Source: JBGPIT01 sp041485125
Lineage (GTDB): Bacteria; Desulfobacterota; Binatia; UTPRO1
Direction: 5' to 3'
Length of the DNA stretch: 9,924 nucleotides
NCBI GenBank assembly: GCA_041485125.1
Contig: JBGPIT010000174.1
Location: 1 to 9,924, forward strand
Positions 1 through 6,423 of the stretch are shown piece by piece (the first letter of the stretch is position 1; each line of letters opens with the position of its first letter). The notes under the pieces are model-generated. The model worked only from the letters and a program-made list of their open reading frames with translations, searched no databases and was not told the DNA's origin. A program made the position numbers and the translations under genes.

Positions 1-715
1 TCGTGCACGGCATCATGTCGCCCATGTAGCTCGTCGGGCGTGCGATCCAGTTGTACTCGAGCACGGCGCTGTTGGTGCGCAGGTGGAAGTTCTGGCCGCG
101 GTGCGCGTCGTGCACGTAGGAGTAGCGCAAGGTCAGATCGCCGCCGTGCATGTAGATGTTGTGCGAGGCGTCGGAAGAGTGCGGATCGCCGTTGCGGTCG
201 AGCTCGCAGAACTCGACGAGCGTGTTCGTCCCCGCGCCCTGCATCCCGTTGTCGTTGAACTGGAAGAGGCAGTCCCGCACGGTGACGCTGTCCGACGACT
301 TGAAGCGCAGGCCGCCGCCGTCGCCGGTCCCGCCGTCGGTCCCGTTCCGAAACACGATCCCGGAAATCGCGTAATGCGATCCGGTGATCTGCCAGATCGA
401 TCGCCCGCGATCGCCGCCCGTGTACGACCCCGGCCAGTTCGCGGTGATGTCGCCGGCGAGATCCCAGACCGGCCGATCGCTCGGATCGGCCGCGCGAATC
501 ACGATCGGCTGCGGCGCGGTACCGTGCGCCTCGAGATAGAGGCGGAACCGGTACGTTCCCGGCGCGACGATCACCTCGTCGCCCGCGCCCGCGCCCTCCA
601 TCTTGGCGATGCTCACCGCCGCCGGATCGTTCGGCGAGACGTGAATCACCGCCGCTCCCGCGCTCCGCACGATGAGCGCCGAGACCAGCAATGCGAGTGC
701 GATCGAGTGCTTCAT
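1..715 (-). CDS. Secreted right-handed beta-helix (pectate-lyase-like) protein, 3' end outside window
   Basis: The first 238 residues are visible and the reading frame is open to the left edge. Residues 1-22 form a clean signal peptide (MKHSIALALLVSALIVRSAG, cut near AGA/AV), so the product is exported. The mature part begins with the usual opening of parallel beta-helix proteins: a short strand (VIHVSPND), then GDEVIVAPGTYRFRLYL (46-62). Short repeating strands follow, such as YAISGIVFRNG, VTVRDCLFQFNDNG, TLVEFCELDRNG and LTLRYSYVHDA, which are the coils of the helix. The fold is shared by polysaccharide lyases, hydrolases and non-enzymatic surface proteins, so no substrate can be named. I chose the ATG at 713-715 because the signal peptide starts there, though it lacks a Shine-Dalgarno sequence. 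An in-frame ATG at 790 has a strong one but would place 25 unlikely residues before the signal peptide. The gene is the last visible member of the minus-strand group. Confidence 0.85.
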   Translation of the reverse strand, partial: MKHSIALALLVSALIVRSAGAAVIHVSPNDPAAVSIAKMEGAGAGDEVIVAPGTYRFRLYLEAHGTAPQPIVIRAADPSDRPVWDLAGDITANWPGSYTGGDRGRSIWQITGSHYAISGIVFRNGTDGGTGDGGGLRFKSSDSVTVRDCLFQFNDNGMQGAGTNTLVEFCELDRNGDPHSSDASHNIYMHGGDLTLRYSYVHDAHRGQNFHLRTNSAVLEYNWIARPTSYMGDMMPCT

Positions 716-841
716 GTCGTCAACGCGAGCGCGGCCGCGGCGTCGAGGACGCCCATGATCGGGAAGCGCAGGGCTGAGGACAGCGGCCATTGGATGGTCT
801 CCTTGGGGAAGATCGAGCTTGCGCCGGCGGAGGTTCAGCGG
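716..841. other. 126-bp gap between beta-helix and GNAT genes, with a strong RBS and a 40-codon open frame
   Basis: On the minus strand this gap holds AAGGAG (799-804) eight bases before an ATG at 788-790 that is in frame with the beta-helix gene. It also holds a separate 40-codon open stretch (834 down to a stop at 712-714) that begins after a stop codon. Its third positions are 36 of 40 G or C, like real genes here, whereas the 25 codons between the ATGs at 790 and 715 reach only 15 of 25. The stretch may be a remnant of a lost gene, a small ORF or chance; I do not call it a gene. Confidence 0.35.
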
Positions 842-1429
842 TCAAGCGAAACCGCGACGGATCATCGGAAACATCGGCGGCGCGTCGTCGACTTGGATCG
901 TGCCGACGACCGCGAAGCCGTGGCGCTGGTAGAGCGACACGTTCGCCGGGTTCGTCGACTCGAGGTACGCGACGTGTCCCTCGCGGTCGACGCGCTCGAG
1001 CACGTGGCGCAACAGCGCCCCGCCGTGACCGCGCCCCTGCTTCGCGGGGTCGACGCCGATGAGCGCCAGGTACCAGTGCGACTCGTGCGGATGGAAGCTC
1101 CCCATCTGCTGGAGCAGCGAAAACACGGCCTCCTGCCGCGCCGGCTCGACGGTCGCGTACAGCAGGCTCACCAGCGGCGCTTCGTCGGCGGCAACGCCGG
1201 GCGGCAGCCAGAGCGCGGCGCCCGACAAATCGTCGACGTGGTACGCCGAGTCGTGCTCGAACGCCTTGCCGCCGAACGCATTGGCGAACTCGGTGTAGTG
1301 CGAGAGGTAGGTGTGGGCATCGGGCCACACCCAGCGCGTGACCGGATCGCGGACGAACGCCAAGCTGATCGTGCTGACGACGCGGTCCCGCTCCGCCGCG
1401 GTCGCGCTGCGCACCCCCGTCGCGCTCAT
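842..1429 (-). CDS. GNAT family N-acetyltransferase
   Basis: This 195-residue cytoplasmic protein is a complete GNAT enzyme, a family that moves an acetyl group from acetyl-CoA to an amine. The acetyl-CoA pyrophosphate-binding motif A is clear: YLALIGVDPAKQGRGHGGAL (residues 120-139) with the Q-G-R-G-H-G loop, followed by a helix (LLRHVLERV). Motif B is seen as YLESTNPANVSLYQRHGF (155-172), the usual C-terminal signature with Asn and Tyr. The N-terminal half (VSTISLAFVRDPVTRWVWPD and following) resembles the GNAT branch annotated as acetyltransferases of unknown small-molecule substrate. The start is the ATG at 1427-1429, which overlaps the stop of the upstream DoxX-like gene as ATGA, so translation is probably coupled. 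The substrate is unknown, and the DoxX neighbour does not reveal it. Confidence 0.88.
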   Translation of the reverse strand: MSATGVRSATAAERDRVVSTISLAFVRDPVTRWVWPDAHTYLSHYTEFANAFGGKAFEHDSAYHVDDLSGAALWLPPGVAADEAPLVSLLYATVEPARQEAVFSLLQQMGSFHPHESHWYLALIGVDPAKQGRGHGGALLRHVLERVDREGHVAYLESTNPANVSLYQRHGFAVVGTIQVDDAPPMFPMIRRGFA

Positions 1430-1839
1430 GAGCGCTTCACCCCGAACTGCGTGATCAGCAGCGCGGCGCCGATCATCGTGATGCCCTTCAAGAAGAAGGA
1501 CGTCTGGATCTGCTGCATCTGGGGATCGGTCGCGGTGACCATGGCGGTGCCGTGCACCGTGAGCGTGACCGGGATCAGGAAGAGGACGATCAGCCACGCA
1601 CCGAGACGCGGATATTTGTTGCTCACGATCATCGCGGCGCCGACCAGCTCGACGACCGCCGAGATCACGACCCAGAACGGTCGGAACGGAATCGCCGCCG
1701 GCATGAGCGCGACATAGTGCCCCAGATCGGTGAAGTGGGTGATCCCCGACAAGAAGAAGATCAGCGCGAACATCACGCGACCGACGACGGCGATCACGGG
1801 ATGAAGAACGACGACATCGCGCGTTTCGGTGACGTGCAT
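1426..1839 (-). CDS. DoxX-like integral membrane protein
   Basis: The product has 137 residues, a normal length for the DoxX family, with four hydrophobic segments at roughly 18-36, 53-72, 81-95 and 115-131. The first segment carries the family's RVMFALIFFLSGITHF pattern, followed by a loop with HYVALMPAAIPF, then VVISAVVELVGAAMIV. This order (helix with F-SG, short amphipathic loop, helix with E and G) is typical of DoxX/SURF4-like inner-membrane proteins. Their exact biochemical role is generally unclear; some members are linked to redox or quinone chemistry. The start at 1837-1839 is well supported by a GGAGG (1845-1849) five bases upstream. The gene leads the minus-strand group and overlaps the GNAT gene by 4 bp, so the two are probably translated together. 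Confidence 0.87.
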   Translation of the reverse strand: MHVTETRDVVVLHPVIAVVGRVMFALIFFLSGITHFTDLGHYVALMPAAIPFRPFWVVISAVVELVGAAMIVSNKYPRLGAWLIVLFLIPVTLTVHGTAMVTATDPQMQQIQTSFFLKGITMIGAALLITQFGVKRS

Positions 1840-2005
1840 CGAAACCTCCGGGCGTTCGAAGTGCCGGGAGGGTAGCCCGTCCGCGGGCCTCGCGTCTACG
1901 TAACCGCCCGCGCGTCGCCGACGTTTGACAGGCGCGCAACGTTCGGCCTCTCTTCCGTCCGTGCGCCTGTCGACCCGAGACCGCCGGGTGAACGCCGGCC
2001 GCAAA
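1840..2005. promoter_or_regulatory. Divergent intergenic region, likely promoters in both directions
   Basis: This 166-bp spacer separates the minus-strand DoxX group from the plus-strand glycosyltransferase operon and is the only sizeable gap ahead of either, so promoters for both should lie here. On the plus strand an exact TTGACA (1925-1930) matches the sigma-70 -35 consensus. The best -10 at a suitable distance is only TCTCTT (1949-1954, 18-bp spacer), which is weak. No convincing -10/-35 pair was found for the DoxX direction and no operator-like palindrome was seen. The assignment rests mainly on layout. Confidence 0.4.
1845..1849 (-). promoter_or_regulatory. Shine-Dalgarno site of the DoxX-like gene
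   Basis: GGAGG on the minus strand lies five bases before the ATG at 1839. It fixes the start of the DoxX-like gene and is one of few strong ribosome binding sites in the window. Confidence 0.75.
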
Positions 2006-3088
2006 ATGACCGTCGGCGTCTTCCTGCCGAACTGGGTCGGCGACCTCGCGATGGCGACGCCGGCGTTGCGCGCGCTGCGCCGCCACGTCGGCGGATCGGC
2101 GCGCATCGTCGGCATCGTGCGGCCGGCGGTCGCCGCGACGCTCGCGGACACGCCCTTTCTCGACGAGCTCTGGCACTACGACGCCTTCGCCGAGGACCGC
2201 CGTGCGCAGGCCTGGCGCCTGGTGGGTCGTTTGCGTCGCGCGCGGGTCGAGACCGTCCTGCTCCTCACCAACACGCGCCGGAGCGCGCTCATCGCCTGGG
2301 CGAGCGGCGCACGCCGGCGGATCGGCGACGCGCGGAACCGGCGGTCGTGGTTCCTCACCGACCGAGTGGAGGCGCCGCGCGCCGACGGTCGCTTCGTGCC
2401 GCGCTCCGCGGTCACGTCGTACTTGCGTCTCGCCGAAGCGCTCGGCTGCCCGTCGGACCCGTCACCACGGATCGAGCTCGCGACCAGCGCCGCCGACGAG
2501 CGGGCATGCGACGAAGCCTTCGCGGCGCTCGGGATCGACGACGGCGATGACGTCGTCGTCCTCAACTCCAGCAGCGCGTTCGGTCCGGCGAAGCTCTGGC
2601 CGGCCGAGTACTTCGGTACGCTCGGGCGCCGGATCGCGAGCGAGCTCGGGCACGCGGTCGTCGTCCTCTGCGGCCCCGCCGAGCGTGACGTCGTAGCGAC
2701 GATCGTCCGCGCCGCCGCCCATCCGCGCGTGCGGAGCCTCGCCGAGCAGCCGATCGCGCCGTCGCTCGGGCTCTCGAAGGCCGCCGTCCGGCGCGCGCGG
2801 CTCCTCGTCACGACCGACAGCGGTCCGCGCCACTTCGCCGCCGCGTTCGACGTCCCCGTCGTCACGCTCTTCGGTCCGACCGCGATCGCCTGGAGCGAGA
2901 CGTGGTTCGCGAAGGCCGTCCACCTGCAACACGCGGTCGACTGCGGTCCGTGCCAGCAGCGACGCTGTCCGCTCGAGCACCACCGCTGCATGCGCGAGCT
3001 CGACGTCGACCGCGTCTTCGCCGCGGTCTCGGCGCAGCTCGCGCGCTGGCCGCGGACGCGCGCACGGGACGTCGCGGTGTCGCGATGA
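2006..3088 (+). CDS. GT9 family glycosyltransferase, LPS heptosyltransferase II (WaaF)-like
   Basis: The product has 360 residues, the usual size for ADP-heptose:LPS heptosyltransferases, which add L-glycero-D-manno-heptose to the inner core at the cytoplasmic face of the inner membrane. The GT9 fold is clear: an N-terminal FLPNWVGDLAMATPALRALR (residues 5-24) with the WVGD motif typical of WaaF, a mid-protein NSSSAFGPAKLWP (187-199) with the nucleotide-side lysine, and TTDSGPRHFAAAF (269-281) followed by TLFGPT. A cysteine cluster, CGPCQQRRCPLEHHRCM (313-329), sits near the C-terminus, as in a subset of WaaF proteins. The ATG at 2006 starts right at the first strand. No Shine-Dalgarno is obvious, and an in-frame GTG at 1988 would add six residues. 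It is the first gene of a four-gene operon. Sugar donor specificity is inferred, not shown. Confidence 0.87.
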   Translation: MTVGVFLPNWVGDLAMATPALRALRRHVGGSARIVGIVRPAVAATLADTPFLDELWHYDAFAEDRRAQAWRLVGRLRRARVETVLLLTNTRRSALIAWASGARRRIGDARNRRSWFLTDRVEAPRADGRFVPRSAVTSYLRLAEALGCPSDPSPRIELATSAADERACDEAFAALGIDDGDDVVVLNSSSAFGPAKLWPAEYFGTLGRRIASELGHAVVVLCGPAERDVVATIVRAAAHPRVRSLAEQPIAPSLGLSKAAVRRARLLVTTDSGPRHFAAAFDVPVVTLFGPTAIAWSETWFAKAVHLQHAVDCGPCQQRRCPLEHHRCMRELDVDRVFAAVSAQLARWPRTRARDVAVSR

Positions 3089-4134
3089 CGTCGCGTCCGC
3101 CCGAGCGCATTCTCGTCGTCAAGCTGAGCTCGCTCGGCGACGTCGTGCACGTGACCGGTTGCCTGCGGGCGATGCGCACGCAGTGGCCGCGCGCCGAGAT
3201 CACGATCGCCGTCGAGGCGCGGTTCGCGGCCCTCGTCCGCACGAGCCCCTACGTCGACCGCGTCGTCGCGACGCGCACCGGCGGCTCGGCGTGGACGGCA
3301 TGGCGCGAGGCCCGCCGGCTGCTCGACGGACCTGATCACCAACGGTTCGACCTCGCGATCGACTTTCAGGGTCTGCCGCGGAGCGCGGCCTGGACGTACG
3401 CGAGCGGCGCACGCGTGAAGGCCGGTCGCGGCGGGACGCGGCCGGGCTGGCAGATCGTCCATCGACCCGACCTCGCGCGTCACGCCGTCTCGGTCTGTCG
3501 CGACGTCGCGCGCGCCGCCGAGATCAGCGTCGACGATCCGACGCCGGAGCTCTTCGTCGAGGACGCCGCCGATCACGCCGCCGCACGCGCGCTCGCAGAG
3601 CACGGCATGCCGGCGGACGGGTTCCTGGTGGTGAATCCCTTCAGCGTCTGGCCGTCGAAGGAGTGGCCGATCGAGCGCTACGCCGCCGCGATCGACGCGC
3701 TCGGGCCGAGACTCGGCGTGCCGATCGTGATCATCGGCGGGCCGGGCGAAGAGGCACGCGGCGCCGAGCTTCGGCGATCGATCCGCGCGGCGGACGTGGC
3801 GATGCTCGCCGGCGCGCTGCCCCTCGAGCAAGCGCTCGCCGTCTACCGACGCGCCGCCCTCATGCTGACGGGCGACAGCGGGCCGATGCACGCGGCCGCC
3901 GCCCTCGGCACCCGCGTCGTCGCGCTCTTCGGGCCCACCTTCCCCGAGCGCACGGGACCGTGGGGACCGGACCACGTCGTCATTCAAGCGAGTCGCCCGT
4001 CCGACCATCACACCTATCGTCGCGACGCCGACCGCCGGCACATCGGCGCGATCACCGTCGATGCCGTCGTCGAGGCCGTGACGCGCGCATACACCGCGGA
4101 GACGCGCCGTGCGCTCGCGGGGCGCCGCACGTGA
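3085..4134 (+). CDS. GT9 family glycosyltransferase, heptosyltransferase I (WaaC)-like
   Basis: This is a second GT9 enzyme of 349 residues, probably transferring heptose (or a related sugar) to the LPS inner core or a similar acceptor. The N-terminal ILVVKLSSLGDVVHVTGCLR (9-28) has the VK-SSLGDV signature of WaaC-type members rather than the WVGD of the gene before it. Further motifs are DLAIDFQGLPRSA (89-101), NPFSVWPSKEWP (184-195) with the conserved lysine, and LTGDSGPMHAAAALGTRVVALFGPT in two blocks (261-273 and 274-285), followed by the R-T-G-PWG element (289-294). The start overlaps the previous stop as ATGA (3085-3088), so it is translationally coupled. The two GT9 genes are ancient paralogues, clearly diverged, and not a recent duplication. 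The last bases overlap the start of the next gene. Confidence 0.87.
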   Translation: MTSRPPERILVVKLSSLGDVVHVTGCLRAMRTQWPRAEITIAVEARFAALVRTSPYVDRVVATRTGGSAWTAWREARRLLDGPDHQRFDLAIDFQGLPRSAAWTYASGARVKAGRGGTRPGWQIVHRPDLARHAVSVCRDVARAAEISVDDPTPELFVEDAADHAAARALAEHGMPADGFLVVNPFSVWPSKEWPIERYAAAIDALGPRLGVPIVIIGGPGEEARGAELRRSIRAADVAMLAGALPLEQALAVYRRAALMLTGDSGPMHAAAALGTRVVALFGPTFPERTGPWGPDHVVIQASRPSDHHTYRRDADRRHIGAITVDAVVEAVTRAYTAETRRALAGRRT

Positions 4135-5300
4135 TCGCCAAGCGCGCGCTCTACGCGCTCCGCGCGGCGGGTGTCTTTCATCATCGCTCGCGGCGATCGG
4201 TGTGGCTCCACGGCGACACGCGCGACGATTTCGCGCGCGCGGCCGAGCTGATCCGCGACGTCCGCGCTGCCGCCCTCGCGCACCGGATCGTCCTCACCTC
4301 GCGGTCGGCCGAGACCTGCGCGTGGCTGACGCGGCGCTACCCCAACGAGTTCGCGCTGCCCGCACCCATCGACGTCGACGTCGTCTTCCGGCGCTTCGTT
4401 CACCAGCTCCGGCCGGAGGTCCTGATCGTCCTCGGCGCCGACCTCGGCGGGCGCGCGCTCGTCGAGCGGACGCGCCGTGCCGGCGTGCCGATCGTCGTGC
4501 GCACCCCGAGGCTCGCGTGCGCCGACGTCGTCACGCACCTCGCGGGGGCGAGCATCGCGACGTCGTACGATCGCGCCGGCCGCGTGCCGAGCCGCGGGTC
4601 GCGTCTGGCGGCGTCAGCGGCGGGACGGATGCTCGTCGGACTGCAACGGGGACGGCGCCTCGATGAACTCTTAGCGCTCGGCGCCGAGCTCGGAAGCCCG
4701 CGCACGGTCCTCTGCCTCGGGAACGGTCCGTCGTCGGAAGATCCGCGTGCGCTCACGCTGGCGCACGACGCGCTCTTCCGCGTCAATTGGCGTTGGCGCG
4801 CGCGCGGCCGGCTACTCGCGCCGCAGGTCGTCTTCGTCGGCGACCACCGCAGCGTGTGGAAGATCGGCGGCTGCACCTTCGCGTTCCGTGACGACGAGTT
4901 CGAGCGCGAGGTCCGCTTGGCGCGGGCGCTCCGGCTGCGGCTCACGCCCGTCGACACCTTCGTCGTCGCCAACGCCCTGCCCTGGGTCCGCGACGATCTC
5001 TGGCCGGCACGTCCGACCAACGGCGCGCTGATGATCGCGACCGCCGCCGCCCTCCGCCCCGCACGTCTCGTCATCGCGGGCATCGATCTCTTCGCGCACC
5101 CGCAGGGTAAGTACCCGGACGACGCCGACGCCGAGAACGGCTACGCCCCCGTCCACGACCGTACCGTCGACCTCGCCGTCATCCGTCGCGCGCTCGCCGA
5201 CTACCGCGGCGAGGTGACGATCATCGGCGACGCGCTCGCGGCCGCGCTCGGCGGGGTGGAGCGCGACACCTTCCCGGCGGCCGCGGCCGCGCGCCACTAG
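4131..5300 (+). CDS. Two-domain protein: Kdo-transferase-like N-terminal half fused to GT42 sialyltransferase-like half
   Basis: The product has 389 residues. Residues 22-130 resemble the acceptor-side (N-terminal) domain of Kdo transferase WaaA: SVWLHGDTRDD, then HRIVLTSRSAETCAWL, VVFRRFVHQLRPEVLIVLGAD and GVPIVVRTPRL follow the same order and spacing. The catalytic Glu of WaaA (in SVGE) aligns with Asp33. Residues 192-375 resemble GT42 enzymes that use CMP-sialic acid: VLCLGNGPSSED (193-204), LFRVNWRW (215-222), PTNGALMIATAAAL (295-308), LVIAGIDLF (313-321) and VHDRTVDLAVIRRAL (341-355). His342 falls where CST-II has its catalytic His. A role in adding a nonulosonic or similar sugar to a surface glycan is an inference; GT29 or MAF (DUF115) ancestry is an alternative for the C-terminal half. 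The GTG start overlaps the previous stop as GTGA. Confidence 0.7.
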   Translation: MIAKRALYALRAAGVFHHRSRRSVWLHGDTRDDFARAAELIRDVRAAALAHRIVLTSRSAETCAWLTRRYPNEFALPAPIDVDVVFRRFVHQLRPEVLIVLGADLGGRALVERTRRAGVPIVVRTPRLACADVVTHLAGASIATSYDRAGRVPSRGSRLAASAAGRMLVGLQRGRRLDELLALGAELGSPRTVLCLGNGPSSEDPRALTLAHDALFRVNWRWRARGRLLAPQVVFVGDHRSVWKIGGCTFAFRDDEFEREVRLARALRLRLTPVDTFVVANALPWVRDDLWPARPTNGALMIATAAALRPARLVIAGIDLFAHPQGKYPDDADAENGYAPVHDRTVDLAVIRRALADYRGEVTIIGDALAAALGGVERDTFPAAAAARH

Positions 5301-5304
5301 CGTC

Positions 5305-6423
5305 ATGCGGCGCCTCCTGGCCTGCACCCACAGCACCTTCGACCCGGCGAGCCGCTTCCGCATCGCGCAGTTCGTTCCGCACCTGGCGCGCGCCGGCTGG
5401 CAGGTGACGCTCCGCCCGAACCGACCGAACCGCGAGCGCCGCCCGCGTTGGCCTGTCCCAGTACTGCGCCGGCCGCGCGGCTGGGTGCGGAGCGCCGTCC
5501 GGCGCGCGAGCCGCGCCCGCGACGTTCGCGACGCGCAACGCTTCGACGCCGTCTTCGTCAACCGCGATCTTCTCGGCCTCGACCTCCGCTGCGAGCGCGC
5601 GCTCCTGGCGCGAAACCCGCGCGTCGTCTTCGACTTCGACGACGCCATCTTTCTCGGTGACAAGGCGGCGCACGCGGAATGGATGTGCCGGCACGCGGCG
5701 TGGGTGACGGCCGGCAACGACTACCTCGCCGACTTCGCGCGCCGGTTCACCGACCGCGTCACCGTCCTGCCGACCGTCGTCGACGTCGATCGCTACGCGC
5801 TTCCCGTGCACGATCCGCCGCGGGCGCGCGTGCGCGTCGGCTGGTGCGGCTCGCCGCTGTCGATCCAAGAGACGCTCGTGCCGCATCTACCGATGCTGGC
5901 GCGCCTGCAGGCCGCCCTCGACTTCGAGCTCGTGGTGATGACGCGGCCGCGGCCGCGCCTGCCCGACTGCGGCCTCACCTGGCGCTACGTCCGCTGGAGT
6001 CCGGGTAAAGAGACCCGCCTCGCGGCGCATCTCGACGTCGGCGTGATGCCGCTCGTCGACGACGAGTTCCAGCGCGGCAAGTGCGGCTTGAAGCTGCTCC
6101 AGTACATGGCGGCCGGCGTGCCGGCGGTTGCGTCGCCGGTCGGCGTGAATACGCGAATCGTCCGCCACGGCGAGCGCGGCTTTCTCGCGACGACCGAGCG
6201 CGAGTGGCACGCGGCGTTGGCACCGCTCGTCGCGGATGCCGCGCTTCGCCGCGCGATCGGAATGGCGGGACGACGCCATTGCGAGCGCGAGTACTCGCTC
6301 GCGCGCTGGCTGCCGACGCTCGTCGACGTCCTCGACCGGGTCGCGACGGCGCCGGTCGAGCCGCGCACGGCGAGCTTGCGTGCCGCGCCGTCGGGCGCGT
6401 TCAGCGCGCCGATGCAGGCATGA
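5305..6423 (+). CDS. GT4 family glycosyltransferase
   Basis: The product has 372 residues and the GT-B fold of family 4. The N-terminal part begins with ACTHSTFDPASRFRIAQFVP (6-25), the S-R-F/R pattern of a branch found in polysaccharide clusters, followed by the aspartate-rich VVFDFDDAIFLGD (107-119). The C-terminal nucleotide-sugar domain starts at VRVGWCGSP (176-184) and contains DVGVMPLVDDEFQRGKCGLK (244-263), then LLQYMAAGVPAVASPVGVN (264-282). Gln266 stands where many GT4 enzymes have the second Glu of the E-x7-E motif; as far as I know this Gln is normal in this branch. Donor and linkage cannot be told. The ATG lies 4 bp after the upstream stop without a clear Shine-Dalgarno. The 3' end overlaps the convergent methyltransferase gene by 23 bp. 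Confidence 0.87.
   Translation: MRRLLACTHSTFDPASRFRIAQFVPHLARAGWQVTLRPNRPNRERRPRWPVPVLRRPRGWVRSAVRRASRARDVRDAQRFDAVFVNRDLLGLDLRCERALLARNPRVVFDFDDAIFLGDKAAHAEWMCRHAAWVTAGNDYLADFARRFTDRVTVLPTVVDVDRYALPVHDPPRARVRVGWCGSPLSIQETLVPHLPMLARLQAALDFELVVMTRPRPRLPDCGLTWRYVRWSPGKETRLAAHLDVGVMPLVDDEFQRGKCGLKLLQYMAAGVPAVASPVGVNTRIVRHGERGFLATTEREWHAALAPLVADAALRRAIGMAGRRHCEREYSLARWLPTLVDVLDRVATAPVEPRTASLRAAPSGAFSAPMQA

Noticed and set aside
83..1717. Open frame of 544 codons on the plus strand across the beta-helix, GNAT and DoxX genes
   Set aside because: It is antisense to three recognisable genes, is rich in Arg, Val and Asp with no domain, and long antisense open frames are expected at this GC content.
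2176..4041. Open frame of 621 codons on the minus strand opposite the two GT9 genes
   Set aside because: It mirrors two clear heptosyltransferase-like genes, is low-complexity Arg/Ala/Ser sequence and matches no family.
2006..4134. Possible recent tandem duplication of the two GT9 genes
   Set aside because: The proteins share only family motifs; their N-terminal signatures (NWVGD against KLSSLGDV) and C-terminal parts differ, which fits old WaaF and WaaC types.
5305..6423. Gln266 in place of the second Glu of the E-x7-E motif as a sign of an inactive GT4
   Set aside because: To my knowledge the KxxLKxLQYMAxGxP form with Gln is common in this GT4 branch, so it is not evidence of inactivation.
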